From Capniomyces stellatus (taxonomy: Eukaryota; Kickxellomycota; Harpellomycetes; Harpellales; Legeriomycetaceae): 40,289 bases of DNA. The notes beneath the pieces are model-generated. The model made no database searches, was not told the DNA's origin, and saw nothing but the letters and a program-made list of their open reading frames with translations. Both the position numbers and the translations under genes were made by a program. Numbering within the stretch: the first letter of the stretch is position 1; every line of letters starts with the position of its first letter. The DNA lies in the NCBI GenBank assembly GCA_001661515.1, contig LUVW01000007.1, forward strand, positions 542,175-582,463, in the 5' to 3' direction. This document shows, in pieces, positions 22,501 to 32,979 of the stretch.

Positions 22501-25500
22501 ATTTTTATTTCGTTTTTGGTAGTGTTTGAATAAGTACTGAGAACACCGAAATATATAAACGAGTAAATGTGGTGTCATTGTGATCGATCAAGCTGGCCGG
22601 TGTTGGGGCCTATTGCTGATGTCGGCTTGCTTTAAATAATTTTATCCAAATATCTCTGTCACTAACTGTGAACAAATCAAGTATGTTTTTGCAAAGATAC
22701 GTATTTGTTAAATGTCGAATATACAGCCTGCCCGATATTTTGCTTTAGGTTGGGTAAGGGATGAGGAATCTAGGCTGTGGCGGGGGGGGGGAGTAGTTGA
22801 GTTCGACGTTCAAGTTTGAGTTCTAGCTGACCCAGGATATCAAGACGGTTACTATTTTTTTTTGCTGGCAAACTAGTTCATCCTAGCTTGAGTTTGGAAT
22901 AAATTGGAATTAGTAATATGGGCTGCATTAGATCACAATCGAATTATACCCTAAGCTGTTTTTTTCACTTGATGGGCAGGTGAAGAAAATCAATAATATT
23001 CGCAATGAAGCCGAGTATAATTGGGGTAAAATAAATAGATTGAAAGATAAACAGATCCCAAGATAATTATTATCATTGAACGACCTTGCTGAGTAAGAAA
23101 AATGTGTTAATATCCGTTGTTCAGTTAGTAAATTAAATAGATGAAAATTACATGTTATGTAAAACATTCAAATTTAGCGTTTTATTATTATTAGTAATTG
23201 TCGTTGGTTAGTCCAAGCTAAGTTAAAGCCAAAAGTACGCGAAAGGCTATTGGGCTAGTAAAGAAAAGGGAATGCGTCCAATTAGAAGGGGTAAACCTGA
23301 ATAAGCGACTTTTATAACTTTTAATCAGGTTTTTATACAGATTGTTTAGCCAAAGCAGGTAAGGCTTGCCTTCTAAATGCGTCAGAAAAAAAAACACTTT
23401 AACAATAGGAGACAGCGAATGAGTGTGGTTTGGACAGCGAATAAATTGTCCCAAGTAAGATATATTTAACGACAAAATGGACAAAAAAAGCCGGATTTTT
23501 ATAGATTGGTTTTGTAAAAAGCGTAACGAATTAGTTTATTTGTTTAGATAAAATAATCGAACTTAAAAAAAGAATTTTTTTGTAATTAATTACAAAGTTT
23601 GGATAGGATTAGAACTAAAAATAAATCGAACCAACAGTTGAATAAGCGGTGAAATAAAAACGACAAAATAAATTAGAAAAAGGTTAAAACGAAAACTAAT
23701 ATAAAACATTACACTAAACAAAATGTAGGGCGAGAGCAAAAAAGGCAAACCCAACTCTCTTTCATTTTCAAGGATTTACATCGACATTAGCCAGTACCAA
23801 TTGTACTTGCTTAAAAGGTAAGCCAACTCATTAATATATATACAAAAACCCATGCAATCATGACGCTACATTACTAGCACTTACTCCAAACACAGAGAGT
23901 AAAAGGCACTCAAGATGAAAAAGTAAACAGAACGGACCAACAGTTGGTATGTTTGGTCTCCAGTACGTTTTAAATTCCTGAAAGCACAGCAGGGGTGATA
24001 CTGAGTGCTAATAAGGAAATGATGGTGTTGAGGTATGAGAAAGGAAAAAGAAAACACCAGGTTGAAGACAAATTTGCCCGGGTTTTGCTTATACCTATGG
24101 CTATTGCCGGATCAACGTGTTATAGGACACCGCTGTAGTAAAAAACGAACCATTATTTTTTGTTTTGTTTTTTTTCTTCTGCATATCGATGGTGGCAATT
24201 ATGGTAACATCAGAAGGAGCAGTGTGAGGGTGAAGCTTGTGTTGTATTATTAGCAGTACATAAAACCTACCCTGAAAAACAATGTCTGCCGATCTTTTTT
24301 AATATATGGACGAATTGAGAACGCAATTAAGCAAGATATAGAATAAGTATATGGAATTGGCTCATTCAAATAAACAAGCAATGACACAATAATAGAGAAA
24401 ATCCTCAAAAACATATACCTATTATCAGCCAGATTTGTTTATAATCCACCTGTATGAGCAAAAATGTAGGAGGGGATTTTCATGATGAATCAACAAATCA
24501 TACTAGTTCTAATAAAATTAGTTGAAAAGTGTGTTTATTAATTAAGAAATTGACAGAGATTATATCCTATTCAAGCTAACTGCTTCTTCATAAACAGGCT
24601 AGTAGACACAACAACAACTTTTTTTTATTTATCATAAGGAAACTCTTGTTGAAGTTGGATGATTTCTAGAGCAGAGTACCCAAACATTGTTTTTTTTAGT
24701 GGATAAAAACACCATTGCGATTTTTTTAGGTGAGGGTGTGTTTGTACATACAAAAGGAGATAAAATCAGTACTTTATAGTAAATTTAAGATTGGCCAAGT
24801 GTGTTAATAGTGGGATAAGAAAAAAAAAAGCGTAGTTACCAGCTGACAAAATAGCTTATGAGATTGGCGATAATATAGATTGTTTTATACATTCGTATAA
24901 CTATTTTTGAGCATACAAGCCTGATAATTTTGATTTGAAAAAAAATTGAGGAAGGGGAGAGGAGGTGGGGAGTTAAAGTCAAAGGAATGCTGAAAAAAAA
25001 ATGTACCAAGTGAGTTTCTATCAGAACTAATAATTGTTGTACAGGGTTTTTTTTAATAAGTGCATCAATTTGGATTAAATTTGTGGAAAAGAAAGAAGGG
25101 AAAAGAAGCCGAAACAATCAGGAAATGTTGAATAATCCAAAAAATAAAAATAAAAAAAATGCAAATGAAATTGTGGAGTGGAAAGTATGATTAGAATTGG
25201 GACTTTAATGTTAAGAATAAAAGTGGTATAAATAGATAAATATAAGGACATATACATGCAATCTTATATAAATATACCGAAAGTAAGATGCACTGTTTTG
25301 TTTTACTTGACACATCGGCTCAGAATATTAAATCGTTAAAGATCAAAGTATAGACTTGAATCTTTATTTACTACTGTTCCAAAAGTGACAAATTTCCATT
25401 TTTATTTTAGAAGAGCGTATATTTATTTCTACTCCCTAAACACTATTATTAAATACTAACAATCTTTATACCAACAGTTGATAAACATAAACCTAGGTTT

Positions 25501-25566
25501 AAAAACCAAGTAAACACGCTGTAAACTAATTGAAACCAAAACGCCGTTATAAATTAGATAGTCAGA
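19575..25566. other. Large divergent intergenic region, no gene recognised
   Basis: About 6 kb between the BRF gene (-) and the bZIP gene (+), containing both promoters. It is AT-rich with many A and T runs and a G10 run near 22781-22792. Short frames are scattered and unlike any family I know. Near-duplicate phrases GCAATGCTGAACGTTAATAA and GCAATACTAAGCGTTAATAA occur about 42 bases apart near 21423 and 21465. Confidence 0.5.
21231..21370. repeat. 14-bp tandem repeat, ten copies
   Basis: Ten contiguous 14-base units: AAATGATGAAAAGC, AAATGATGAAAAAC, AAATGATGAAAACC, AGATGAAGAAAACC, AGATGAAGAAAAAC, three AAATGTAGAAAAAC, AAATGCAGAAAAAC and AAATGTAGAAAATT. The units fall into left and right variant groups, the pattern of stepwise duplication. 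Because 14 is not a multiple of three the array reads open in several antisense frames, producing hydrophobic shadow ORFs. Confidence 0.5.
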
Positions 25567-25755
25567 GTGCTCTTTGAAAAGGTATATCAGTTTTTTTTTA
25601 ACCCTCAAAGAGAAAAGGCATACAGAGTACGATACGCACAACCGAGAAAGCAAAGAGTATACCAAGCATATAAAGGCAATTGCGTAGTAGCAATAACACA
25701 TACCAAGAAAATATACAAACATATAAAAGAAGAACGCAATATAAACATAACATAA
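25567..25755 (+). promoter_or_regulatory. Upstream open reading frame ending one base before the bZIP start
   Basis: A 62-codon frame starting MLFEKVYQFFF ends with TAA at 25753-25755; one C follows and then the ATG of the bZIP gene at 25757. The peptide is basic and unrecognised. If the transcript leader includes it, the stop and start are close enough for termination-reinitiation or for repression of the main frame. It may be chance; the transcription start is unknown. Confidence 0.5.
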
Positions 25756-25756
25756 C

Positions 25757-28756
25757 ATGAACGAAAACAGAAACTTTGACTGTGCTGCTCAGTTGAACGA
25801 AGGGGTGGCGGATTTTGAGCTGGTTTATCCTAGTGATTCGCAGATTTTGGAAAATTTGAACTTGAACATGAACTCGGCTAAGCAAAACCAGCTTTTCCTG
25901 ACTATAAAGAACAGACTGAAACAACAATATGACGTTCAGGAGTTAGCCAAGAGCAATGGGAGCCAGGGGGCACACGGGCAGATGGAGGCAGAAGTTGCGG
26001 GATTAATTAGAAAGGACAACATGAAGAGTCTTGAATACATGCATTCGTTTGACAAGACGTTTGGTTATGCGATGGAACAGACAATGGGAGGACATGGATG
26101 CCAAAACACTATAAGCAACGGACACTATCTAGGTGCAAATGGATACAACATGAGCAGCAATACGATGAATTTGTCAAGTGTGGAGTTGGGCGGAAACAAG
26201 AAAAGCGAGCTTGGTGAACTGAACTGGGCAAGCTATATGAGCAACGCAGGGAACTCACCAACATGGTCAAAGGCTAGCTCAACGTCAGAGGAGACAAATG
26301 AGCGATATAGTAATATATGTGGCAACACACAGGACATTTACGATTCAAGAGAGATGAGCGATAGGCTGAGAGATGAGCGAATGGAAAAGGTGACGATTAA
26401 TGATGTGGTGAGCACAATAGATTTGCTTATGAACTCAAGTGGGGGTGACTTGGCGGGATTTAACCAGGCGATTTACCAGGATGAGGATGCAGAGTATGGA
26501 GCGATCAATATGGTGGGCCAAGGTCATCATGGAGGCGCTGAGGTTAAGGGCGAATCGGAAATGGTTTTGGATTCATGGATCAACCAGTTTATTAATCCCG
26601 AGGCAATGGGGATGTCGTTTCAACAAGATGCAGGTTTGAACAGTGGCAAGGCCGGAGAGGGATTAGCAAAGAGCAAGCTGAAGTCGAGGGTCAAGTGTAA
26701 GGGGGAGGGGAAAAAGCTAGAAAAGGCAAATAAAAAGATGGCAAGCAAGCTAGAAAAAACAATCAAACGGGAGGCACAAATCCAAAAGTCAAAAGTGGGA
26801 CCAAAGGCAAAGAAAAGCAGCCTCAAGTCAAAAGCGCTCAGAAACGGAATGGTATCAGAAATAGTAGCAGGAGAGGGGGCGGTTGCAGAGACGATTCGTA
26901 TAAAACAGGAAAATGCAGGGGAATTTACGGGAATGGTAGAAAGCAGCCAGAGCAGTATGCAGGCAGCAAAAGATGTGCATGAGAGAAACACCAAGAGGGC
27001 TAAGCATATCAAAGAGGAGAGCCAGGTGGAGATTCATGCGGTGCAAACAGCGCCTTTGATAGCCCAAAGCGAAGTGAAGATGGGTAGGCTGGGGGATGAT
27101 GTCAGCCAGGATAACAGGCCGGTGTATGTGAAGCCGATTGAGATGTCGTGTGGGACACAATTTGCAGCGATTCTTCCAAGAGCGGGGGCGAGTGTCGAGC
27201 TAAAGCCACTAATCAAAAGCGAGGATATTTTGAAGCCCAAGACGATTGATTTAGCAAGATTTGGGCAAGGAGCGACAAAGGAGTCAGCAGAAATGCAGAC
27301 TATTGGCCAGACAAACCAGGCGAACGCAGGAATCAAGGCAGAAAAGAGCGACAAGCCAGCAATGGGAACCAGGCAGCACGCGACGCCCGAACAGGTGGCA
27401 GCAAAGAGGCAAGAAAGGCTGATCAAAAACAGGGCAGCAGCGCTGCAGTCACGCAAGAAGAGGCGGGAGCACATGGATCTTTTAGAGCTGAACGTCAAGG
27501 GACTGGAGGATGAGAACCTGACGCTGAAGATGCGACTTGAGGAGACCGAGAGGAAGTTGAGGGAGGCACAGGAGATGCTGGAAAACCTGACTCTGGACGC
27601 ACCAAAGGCCAAGATAGCTGAGTTGGCAGACTCGGAGATGCAGGCAGAGGCTGGTGCGGGGCTAAGGGTAGCAGTTTCGGCCAAAAACGAGTTTGTCTCA
27701 AATGTGTTTGGGGCGTCGCTGCTGCAGCCAACCGACTTGCAGTCCAGCCGGCAGAAGTTTGTTGGCTCGGTCTTTATGGCAGTGATATTCTCCATCACCA
27801 TGTTTTGTCTCCCTGCATCGCTGGAGTCACCCATCAACCACTTTGGCAGTGCAAACAGCGACGGTAACCTGCGAATGCCCGGCTCCTCCAGCCTCCAAAT
27901 CCAGATTCCAGTTCCGGTCCACTCCAGTCTTGACGCGGACTCCGACAAGCTTATCACCCAGGCCCAAAAGTCCATCAAGGCCGATTTGGGCCAGTCTGCT
28001 GGGTCTCCTCTTATGGAGAGAATGTGCAGGTCGCTTAGTGCGTTCACCAGACGTGTCGTTCCCAAGACCCCGGTTCCTGCCATTCTCTCTGCCACAGGTT
28101 CCAACTGCAACTACATCCACTCCGAGCCCTCTTCTGACTCTCAAGCCTGGACCTTTTCAGGCCCCCTCTTGAACGGCAAGGTTTACCAGGCCCAGTCCCA
28201 CGCCGATGCCGACACTTCCGCCCACCAGTCTTTGGAAATCCTTAGAATCGTCCACCGCGACTTTGACCCAGCCATTCTTTCTGATTCCACCAGCCTCTCC
28301 TTCTCCTCGCAAATACCTCACCCCGAACACATGTCCTCTTCTGCTACCACAGTCAGCACTATTACCTCCGTCAACGACGAATCCATCTTAATCAACTACC
28401 AACAGACTTGTGCCACCCCTAGTTTTGGTTCTATTACCAACTCCAATTACAACTCCAACTCCAACCCTGTTGCTGCTGAATTTACCTCAAAGGCCCACCC
28501 AATCACCAACCCTTCCCCAAAAAAGCTGCGCGGCCCCATTGTCTCTGTTGACTCAAACTTGCAGCTAATTTCTCACTCCAGATCCTCCTCCCTTCCAAAC
28601 GACTCTCTCCACACGCTGGACCTCAGCTCTATCAAGTCGTCCCGCAAACTTGCTTCCCAAACCGGTGAAATCGCCACTCGTTCCTCCGAATCAACCGTTG
28701 TTTCATCTCCAATCGGTTCTTCTTCCCTCTTTGACTTTGATGTCTTGATGAGCTGA
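25757..28756 (+). CDS. bZIP transcription factor with predicted membrane anchor (HAC1/ATF6/CREB3-like)
   Basis: DNA-binding bZIP protein of 999 residues in one open frame. The basic region near residues 550-577 reads KRQERLIKNRAAALQSRKK; its N-x7-R signature and the NRAAA core resemble fungal HAC1/HacA. A zipper follows with heptad leucines (LELNVKG, LEDENLT, LKMRLEE). About 55 residues after the zipper, FVGSVFMAVIFSITMFCLPA (about 668-687) is a strong hydrophobic segment with SSRQK before it and ESP after it, favouring a cytosolic N terminus. About 310 Ser/Thr/Pro-rich residues follow, which would be lumenal. This order (activation region, bZIP, single helix, lumenal tail) is that of ATF6/CREB3, whose bZIP domain is released by Golgi proteolysis under ER stress. 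A Lys-rich segment at about 310-370 could be a nuclear signal. I did not find a clear RxxL site-1-protease motif beside the membrane. bZIP call is firm; the anchor is likely; a role in the unfolded-protein response is inference. Confidence 0.5.
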   Translation: MNENRNFDCAAQLNEGVADFELVYPSDSQILENLNLNMNSAKQNQLFLTIKNRLKQQYDVQELAKSNGSQGAHGQMEAEVAGLIRKDNMKSLEYMHSFDKTFGYAMEQTMGGHGCQNTISNGHYLGANGYNMSSNTMNLSSVELGGNKKSELGELNWASYMSNAGNSPTWSKASSTSEETNERYSNICGNTQDIYDSREMSDRLRDERMEKVTINDVVSTIDLLMNSSGGDLAGFNQAIYQDEDAEYGAINMVGQGHHGGAEVKGESEMVLDSWINQFINPEAMGMSFQQDAGLNSGKAGEGLAKSKLKSRVKCKGEGKKLEKANKKMASKLEKTIKREAQIQKSKVGPKAKKSSLKSKALRNGMVSEIVAGEGAVAETIRIKQENAGEFTGMVESSQSSMQAAKDVHERNTKRAKHIKEESQVEIHAVQTAPLIAQSEVKMGRLGDDVSQDNRPVYVKPIEMSCGTQFAAILPRAGASVELKPLIKSEDILKPKTIDLARFGQGATKESAEMQTIGQTNQANAGIKAEKSDKPAMGTRQHATPEQVAAKRQERLIKNRAAALQSRKKRREHMDLLELNVKGLEDENLTLKMRLEETERKLREAQEMLENLTLDAPKAKIAELADSEMQAEAGAGLRVAVSAKNEFVSNVFGASLLQPTDLQSSRQKFVGSVFMAVIFSITMFCLPASLESPINHFGSANSDGNLRMPGSSSLQIQIPVPVHSSLDADSDKLITQAQKSIKADLGQSAGSPLMERMCRSLSAFTRRVVPKTPVPAILSATGSNCNYIHSEPSSDSQAWTFSGPLLNGKVYQAQSHADADTSAHQSLEILRIVHRDFDPAILSDSTSLSFSSQIPHPEHMSSSATTVSTITSVNDESILINYQQTCATPSFGSITNSNYNSNSNPVAAEFTSKAHPITNPSPKKLRGPIVSVDSNLQLISHSRSSSLPNDSLHTLDLSSIKSSRKLASQTGEIATRSSESTVVSSPIGSSSLFDFDVLMS

Positions 28757-29198
28757 TTTTAGTTTTTTTTTTTTTTTTTCTTAGCTGATCTATCCTTTTG
28801 TACAATTGTAACTTTAATTTTTCTTCATTTTTTTTTTATTCCTTTCTGCACTTTTTTTTTGTTTTTTTTTTTCCATGCTAAGCTTCTTTTTTTGACTTAA
28901 TTTTCAAAAATAAATTCAAGTCAAAATTGCCTCATTTTCATGCTTTTCTTATTCCTTTTATTTTGTCCTTGTATCACAAACGACAATATTGTACATTTCT
29001 GCTTAAAACCAGCCACTCGGTATATATTAAAAATGGCTGTCGAACTAAACTAGTAAATTAATGCTCAAAAATAAATAAAATAAAAATAAATAAGAACCAT
29101 CGTTTCAATACCCACTTCCAACACAACTCTGTTCTGCAATCCAGGCTCATCTCTTTATTTGCTTTATTTGCTTGTTCATTTTTACAGTTGATCTTTTA
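28757..29198. terminator. Convergent 3' flanks of the bZIP and NSL1 genes
   Basis: Spacer between convergent genes. A T17 run starts 14 bases after the bZIP stop (about 28763-28780), followed by further T runs and an AATAAA-like AAAAATAAATTC near 28905-28917 that could serve as a polyadenylation signal. AT-rich throughout; no gene seen. Confidence 0.5.
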
Positions 29199-30483
29199 TT
29201 AATACTTCAGGTTGATGTTTGCTATCTTCGATGTTCTCAGCATGTTTGCAGATTCGCTGCTCTTTCCAACACAGTTCTCGTTTCCTGTTATCGACTCCAG
29301 TATTACCTTGTCAAAATCCACACCAACACTCGATTTCGTGTGTTTTGAGAGCGTTTTCAAATTTGCATTCAGCTCTTTCAAGTTCTTTTCAACATTTGGC
29401 AGTTCCTATTTTTGTTATTTATCAGCCACTCAATTTCATTTCTCTGATCTATAACTCCAAATTCTCGACACGCTTTGCTCTTATTAATTCTACACAAACT
29501 CAAGATATATACCCAAACAAAGTGGGAGGAAATAAAACCATATGTTTACCTTTACTGTGTAATCCACTGTTTGCGTGGCTTTAACAAAGTCTTTGTGTAA
29601 TCGGTCAATATCTCCAATTGTCACTATATCCTTGTTAGCTCCATTTCCAAGATTTGGCTCACTGTCACTATCTTCCGCACAAACGCTTTCTAATCCACCA
29701 TTTCCACCTATTTCCGCTGGCATTCCAACACTAGACATTCCAAGCTCTGTCATAAACTCGTTGTTGCAACAGTTGTCAAGCTGGGTGCGTGCCTTCTTTA
29801 GCCCGTCACTAACAAGGCTTTCCATCAGGTCTGCTGTTTCTCTACGCCTTTTGGTTACCTTAAGCAGCATTTCGTTTGCCTCTGCCATCAGATCCATAAC
29901 CTCTGCCTCAAGCTTCTTGTCAAAGGGCTCCATGTTCTCGTACGCTGAATTCAACACATTTGTAGTACTCCCATCTCTGTTCGTTATTGTCGATAAATTC
30001 ATCCCAAGACTCTTTCTTCCATAAGATTTCCCCTTCGACCGATTACTCACCATCCTTGTGTCCTCATATGGAAGTCCATTCACTAGCAGATTTGACCCCG
30101 TAGCTGCCCATACCCTATCCGACCACTACCAACCCCAATATAACAGCTAAATTGTCGTTACCATTATCTTTCTTTTTTATTATTTAAATGTCAACATTTA
30201 TTTTTATTTTTTTTATTTCCCTCTTATTATTTCATTATTATTAATTTATTACTTTTAAATTTAATAATACACTTTATTCGCAACTACTTACTGCCTTGAT
30301 CTCACCAATCAGCACTTTCTTCAATGCACTTCGTGCCTCGTCATTACCAAACGATTCCTGGATCGCACTATTGTTTTCGAAGCATTTGTCAACCAAACTA
30401 TCGAACTCCCCTCGCACAAAAGCTACCTCTTTTCGTGATTCTAATCTTATTGGTGGTACATCTGTTTGCGAATCCATTAACAT
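29199..30483 (-). CDS. NSL1: Kinetochore MIND/Mis12-complex subunit Nsl1 (Mis14)
   Basis: Subunit of the four-protein Mis12/MIND complex that links inner-kinetochore CENP proteins to the Ndc80 complex. Three exons, 30292-30483, 29550-30125 and 29199-29405, all phase 0, give 324 codons plus stop. The first junction joins LIGEIKA to WSDRVWAA and leads into NLLVNGLPYED, comparable to the INGQAW region of human NSL1. Residues from about 130, EPFDKKLEAEV then LMAEANEMLLKVTKRRRE, match the Mis14 signature (E-P-[FY]-D-x-x-L ... L-x-x-K-x-x-x-R-R) and are followed by a helical stretch. The last exon (ELPNVEKNLKELNANLKTL) is coiled-coil-like. A Ser/Asn-rich segment lies between the exon 2 start and the signature. 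Two ATGs (30483 and 30477) are possible starts. The acceptor TTGGTAG at 30126 was chosen because it alone avoids an in-frame stop and restores the frame. Confidence 0.5.
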
Positions 30484-31172
30484 TATTTGCTCTAGATATG
30501 ATTTCTCCCCCTTTTTTTTGTTTATTTGTTCACCTTTTCTTGTTATTTGTTACTGTTTTCTCCTTCCACTTCTCTCCACCTAGTAGCCCGTCTTGTATAT
30601 ATCCGTTGATTTAATTTAACTATATATATATATTTACTTTTGCAAAATTTGTTTAGCATAAAATAGTAAGTTTGTCTGTTTTTTTTAACATGACTAGGTT
30701 TTATTGTTCTTTTTATTCACTCTGCCATTTCTCTATTGCTTTATTTACATTTATTTTCTTTCAATTCTTTTGTTCACTTATTTTCTATATTTGATTTATT
30801 TATTTCCCTAATCCTCATTTGGCTGTATTGTTTATTTTTTTACTTTTCTATTTTCCACCATTTAGAATTCTTATTTCATAATCAATTGAATAATCCCAAC
30901 ATTTTTATTTCGATTTATAATTGCCTTGTTATATTTCCAATTTAAACCAAAAACGAAAAGTTGCAAGAAAAAATATATATATGTTTTTGTAAAGGAGTCA
31001 ACGAAAGTAAAATAACTATCAACGATTCAGCGTTCAATTGCACTTTTCCCTTAATATCCCACTTTTTTTATGAACAAAATACAACCAGAGAGCCCCCCAC
31101 ATCAAACTAGAATTCAATACATCCAATAATCAGTTCCAATGTATCACCATCTTGTCTATTCTGCATATCTGT
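30484..31172. other. Intergenic region, no gene recognised
   Basis: T-rich spacer between two minus-strand genes, holding the NSL1 promoter and the 3' flank of the repeat-protein gene. A TA run lies at about 30621-30633. Frames on the plus strand are Phe/Leu-rich readings of poly-T and have no recognisable content. Confidence 0.5.
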
Positions 31173-32846
31173 TTAGAGGTCGTTATACAATACCGTTGTG
31201 TATAGCCCATCTTGTCCTTCTTGTACGATTGGTTTTCCTACATAAACTCCTGGTCTATCCATACCAATGTCTCTTACATTATCCCTGTAATTATTATTTA
31301 CTGGTGGTGGAGGTCGCTGGTTATCAGTCCCATCTGGTCCATTATCCCTGTAATTGTTGTTTGGTGGTGGTGGTCGCTGGTTATCAGTTCCATCTGGTCC
31401 AGCATCCCTGTAATTATTATTTACTGGTGGTGGAGGTCGCTGGTTATCAGTCCCATCTGGTCCATTATCCCTGTAATTGTTGTTTGGTGGTGGTGGTCGC
31501 TGGTTATCAGTTCCATCTGGTCCAGCATCCCTGTAATTATTATTTACTGGTGGTGGAGGTCGCTGGTTATCAGTCCCATCTGGTCCATTATCCCTGTAAT
31601 TGTTGTTTGGTGGTGGTGGTCGCTGGTTATCAGTTCCATCTGGTCCAGCATCCCTGTAATTATTATTTACTGGTGGTGGAGGTCGCTGGTTATCAGTCCC
31701 ATCTGGTCCATTATCCCTGTAATTGTTGTTTGGTGGTGGTGGTCGCTGGTTATCAGTTCCATCTGGTCCAGCATCCCTGTAATTATTATTTACTGGTGGT
31801 GGAGGTCGCTGGTTATCAGTCCCATCTGGTCCATTATCCCTGTAATTGTTGTTTGGTGGTGGTGGTCGCTGGTTATCAGTTCCATCTGGTCCAGCATCCC
31901 TGTAATTATTATTTACTGGTGGTGGAGGTCGCTGGTTATCAGTCCCATCTGGTCCATTATCCCTGTAATTGTTGTTTGGTGGTGGTGGTCGCTGGTTATC
32001 AGTTCCATCTGGTCCAGCATCCCTGTAATTATTATTTACTGGTGGTGGAGGTCGCTGGTTATCAGTCCCATCTGGTCCATTATCCCTGTAATTGTTGTTT
32101 GGTGGTGGTGGTCGCTGGTTATCAGTTCCATCTGGTCCAGCATCCCTGTAATTATTATTTACTGGTGGTGGAGGTCGCTGGTTATCAGTCCCATCTGGTC
32201 CATTATCCCTGTAATTGTTGTTTGGTGGTGGTGGTCGCTGGTTATCAGTTCCATCTGGTCCAGCATCCCTGTAATTATTATTTACTGGTGGTGGAGGTCG
32301 CTGGTTATCAGTCCCATCTGGTCCATTATCCCTGTAATTGTTGTTTACTGGTGGTGGAGGTCGCTGGTTATCAGTCCCATCTGGTCCATTATCCCTGTAA
32401 TTGTTGTTTGGTGGTGGTGGTCGCTGGTTATCAGTTCCATCTGGTCCAGCATCCTTGTAATTGTTGTTTGGTGGTGGTGCTGGAGGTCGCTGGTTATCAG
32501 TCCCATCTGGTCCATTATCCCTGTAATTGTTGTTTGGTGGTGGTGGTATATTTTGGTTAGAGCCAACATTTTGTCCATCAGACCTGTACAACTGTCCAAC
32601 ATTGTTATTCCTATAATTAGGTGCCCCATTTCTCCCGTTATAATCCATATAATCGTTCTCGGGCTGGTAGTATCGTTTGTACACCTCCATGTGCTGGCCA
32701 TTGATTTCTCCATAATTTACTTGTGGGTTGATATCTTGTACGTAATCATAATCCCTCCAGTTACCTTTGTTGTTATACATATTTGCCGATACCAAGGTTT
32801 GATATCCTATCGAAACCAGTGTGTATATTCCTATATTGATTCTCAT
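31173..32846 (-). CDS. Putative secreted Asn/Pro-rich tandem-repeat protein
   Basis: A 557-residue protein of unknown function in one frame. The N terminus MRINIGIYTLVSIGYQTLVSA is a plausible signal peptide. A short Tyr/Asn-rich region (about residues 22-100) precedes the array, in which NNNYRDNGPDGTDNQRPPPP followed by Val (21 residues) alternates with NNNYRDAGPDGTDNQRPPPP (20 residues), a 41-residue higher-order unit. A unique C terminus follows (VRDIGMDRPGVYVGKPI ... TTVLYNDL). No membrane helix or GPI-type tail is seen. Pro- and Asn-rich tandem repeats of this sort are typical of extracellular matrix, spore-coat or adhesive proteins; that role is inference. This strand is chosen over the long plus-strand frames because it has a start, a signal-like leader, hydrophilic composition and unique flanks. 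Confidence 0.5.
   Translation of the reverse strand: MRINIGIYTLVSIGYQTLVSANMYNNKGNWRDYDYVQDINPQVNYGEINGQHMEVYKRYYQPENDYMDYNGRNGAPNYRNNNVGQLYRSDGQNVGSNQNIPPPPNNNYRDNGPDGTDNQRPPAPPPNNNYKDAGPDGTDNQRPPPPNNNYRDNGPDGTDNQRPPPPVNNNYRDNGPDGTDNQRPPPPVNNNYRDAGPDGTDNQRPPPPNNNYRDNGPDGTDNQRPPPPVNNNYRDAGPDGTDNQRPPPPNNNYRDNGPDGTDNQRPPPPVNNNYRDAGPDGTDNQRPPPPNNNYRDNGPDGTDNQRPPPPVNNNYRDAGPDGTDNQRPPPPNNNYRDNGPDGTDNQRPPPPVNNNYRDAGPDGTDNQRPPPPNNNYRDNGPDGTDNQRPPPPVNNNYRDAGPDGTDNQRPPPPNNNYRDNGPDGTDNQRPPPPVNNNYRDAGPDGTDNQRPPPPNNNYRDNGPDGTDNQRPPPPVNNNYRDAGPDGTDNQRPPPPNNNYRDNGPDGTDNQRPPPPVNNNYRDNVRDIGMDRPGVYVGKPIVQEGQDGLYTTVLYNDL
31285..32545. repeat. 123-bp higher-order tandem repeat within the secreted-protein gene
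   Basis: The unit junction TTTACTGGTGG recurs with its C at 31301, 31424, 31547, 31670, 31793, 31916, 32039, 32162 and 32285, exactly 123 bases apart. Each unit is a 63-base and a 60-base subunit that differ at a few fixed positions. The regular alternation breaks after 32285 (next C at 32348, 63 bases later), and the last subunits near 32455-32545 carry variants (CCTTGTAA, GGTGGTGCTGGAGG). Near-identity of the units indicates recent expansion or homogenisation. Confidence 0.5.
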
Positions 32847-32979
32847 TTTTTGAGCTTGCTTGAATTTTATTTTACGTACTATGTTAGTTTTTAAGAGATA
32901 AGTACATTGATTTTGTTATATGATATGAATACAGATGTGTTAAATGTTTTTTTTTTCCATTCAATTTAGAGGCGAGTGC

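Noticed and set aside
27034..28110. Minus-strand open frame of 358 codons inside the bZIP gene
   Set aside because: It is antisense to the bZIP and membrane segment codons, has no recognisable domain, and the plus-strand frame encodes an unmistakable bZIP domain.
31139..32894. Two plus-strand open frames of 473 and 560 codons across the repeat array
   Set aside because: They are antisense readings of a 63/60-base repeat whose periods are multiples of three, so every frame without a stop in one unit stays open. The products are monotonous hydrophobic Trp/Ile/Val or Tyr/Val repeats, and the minus strand has a better start, leader and unique ends.
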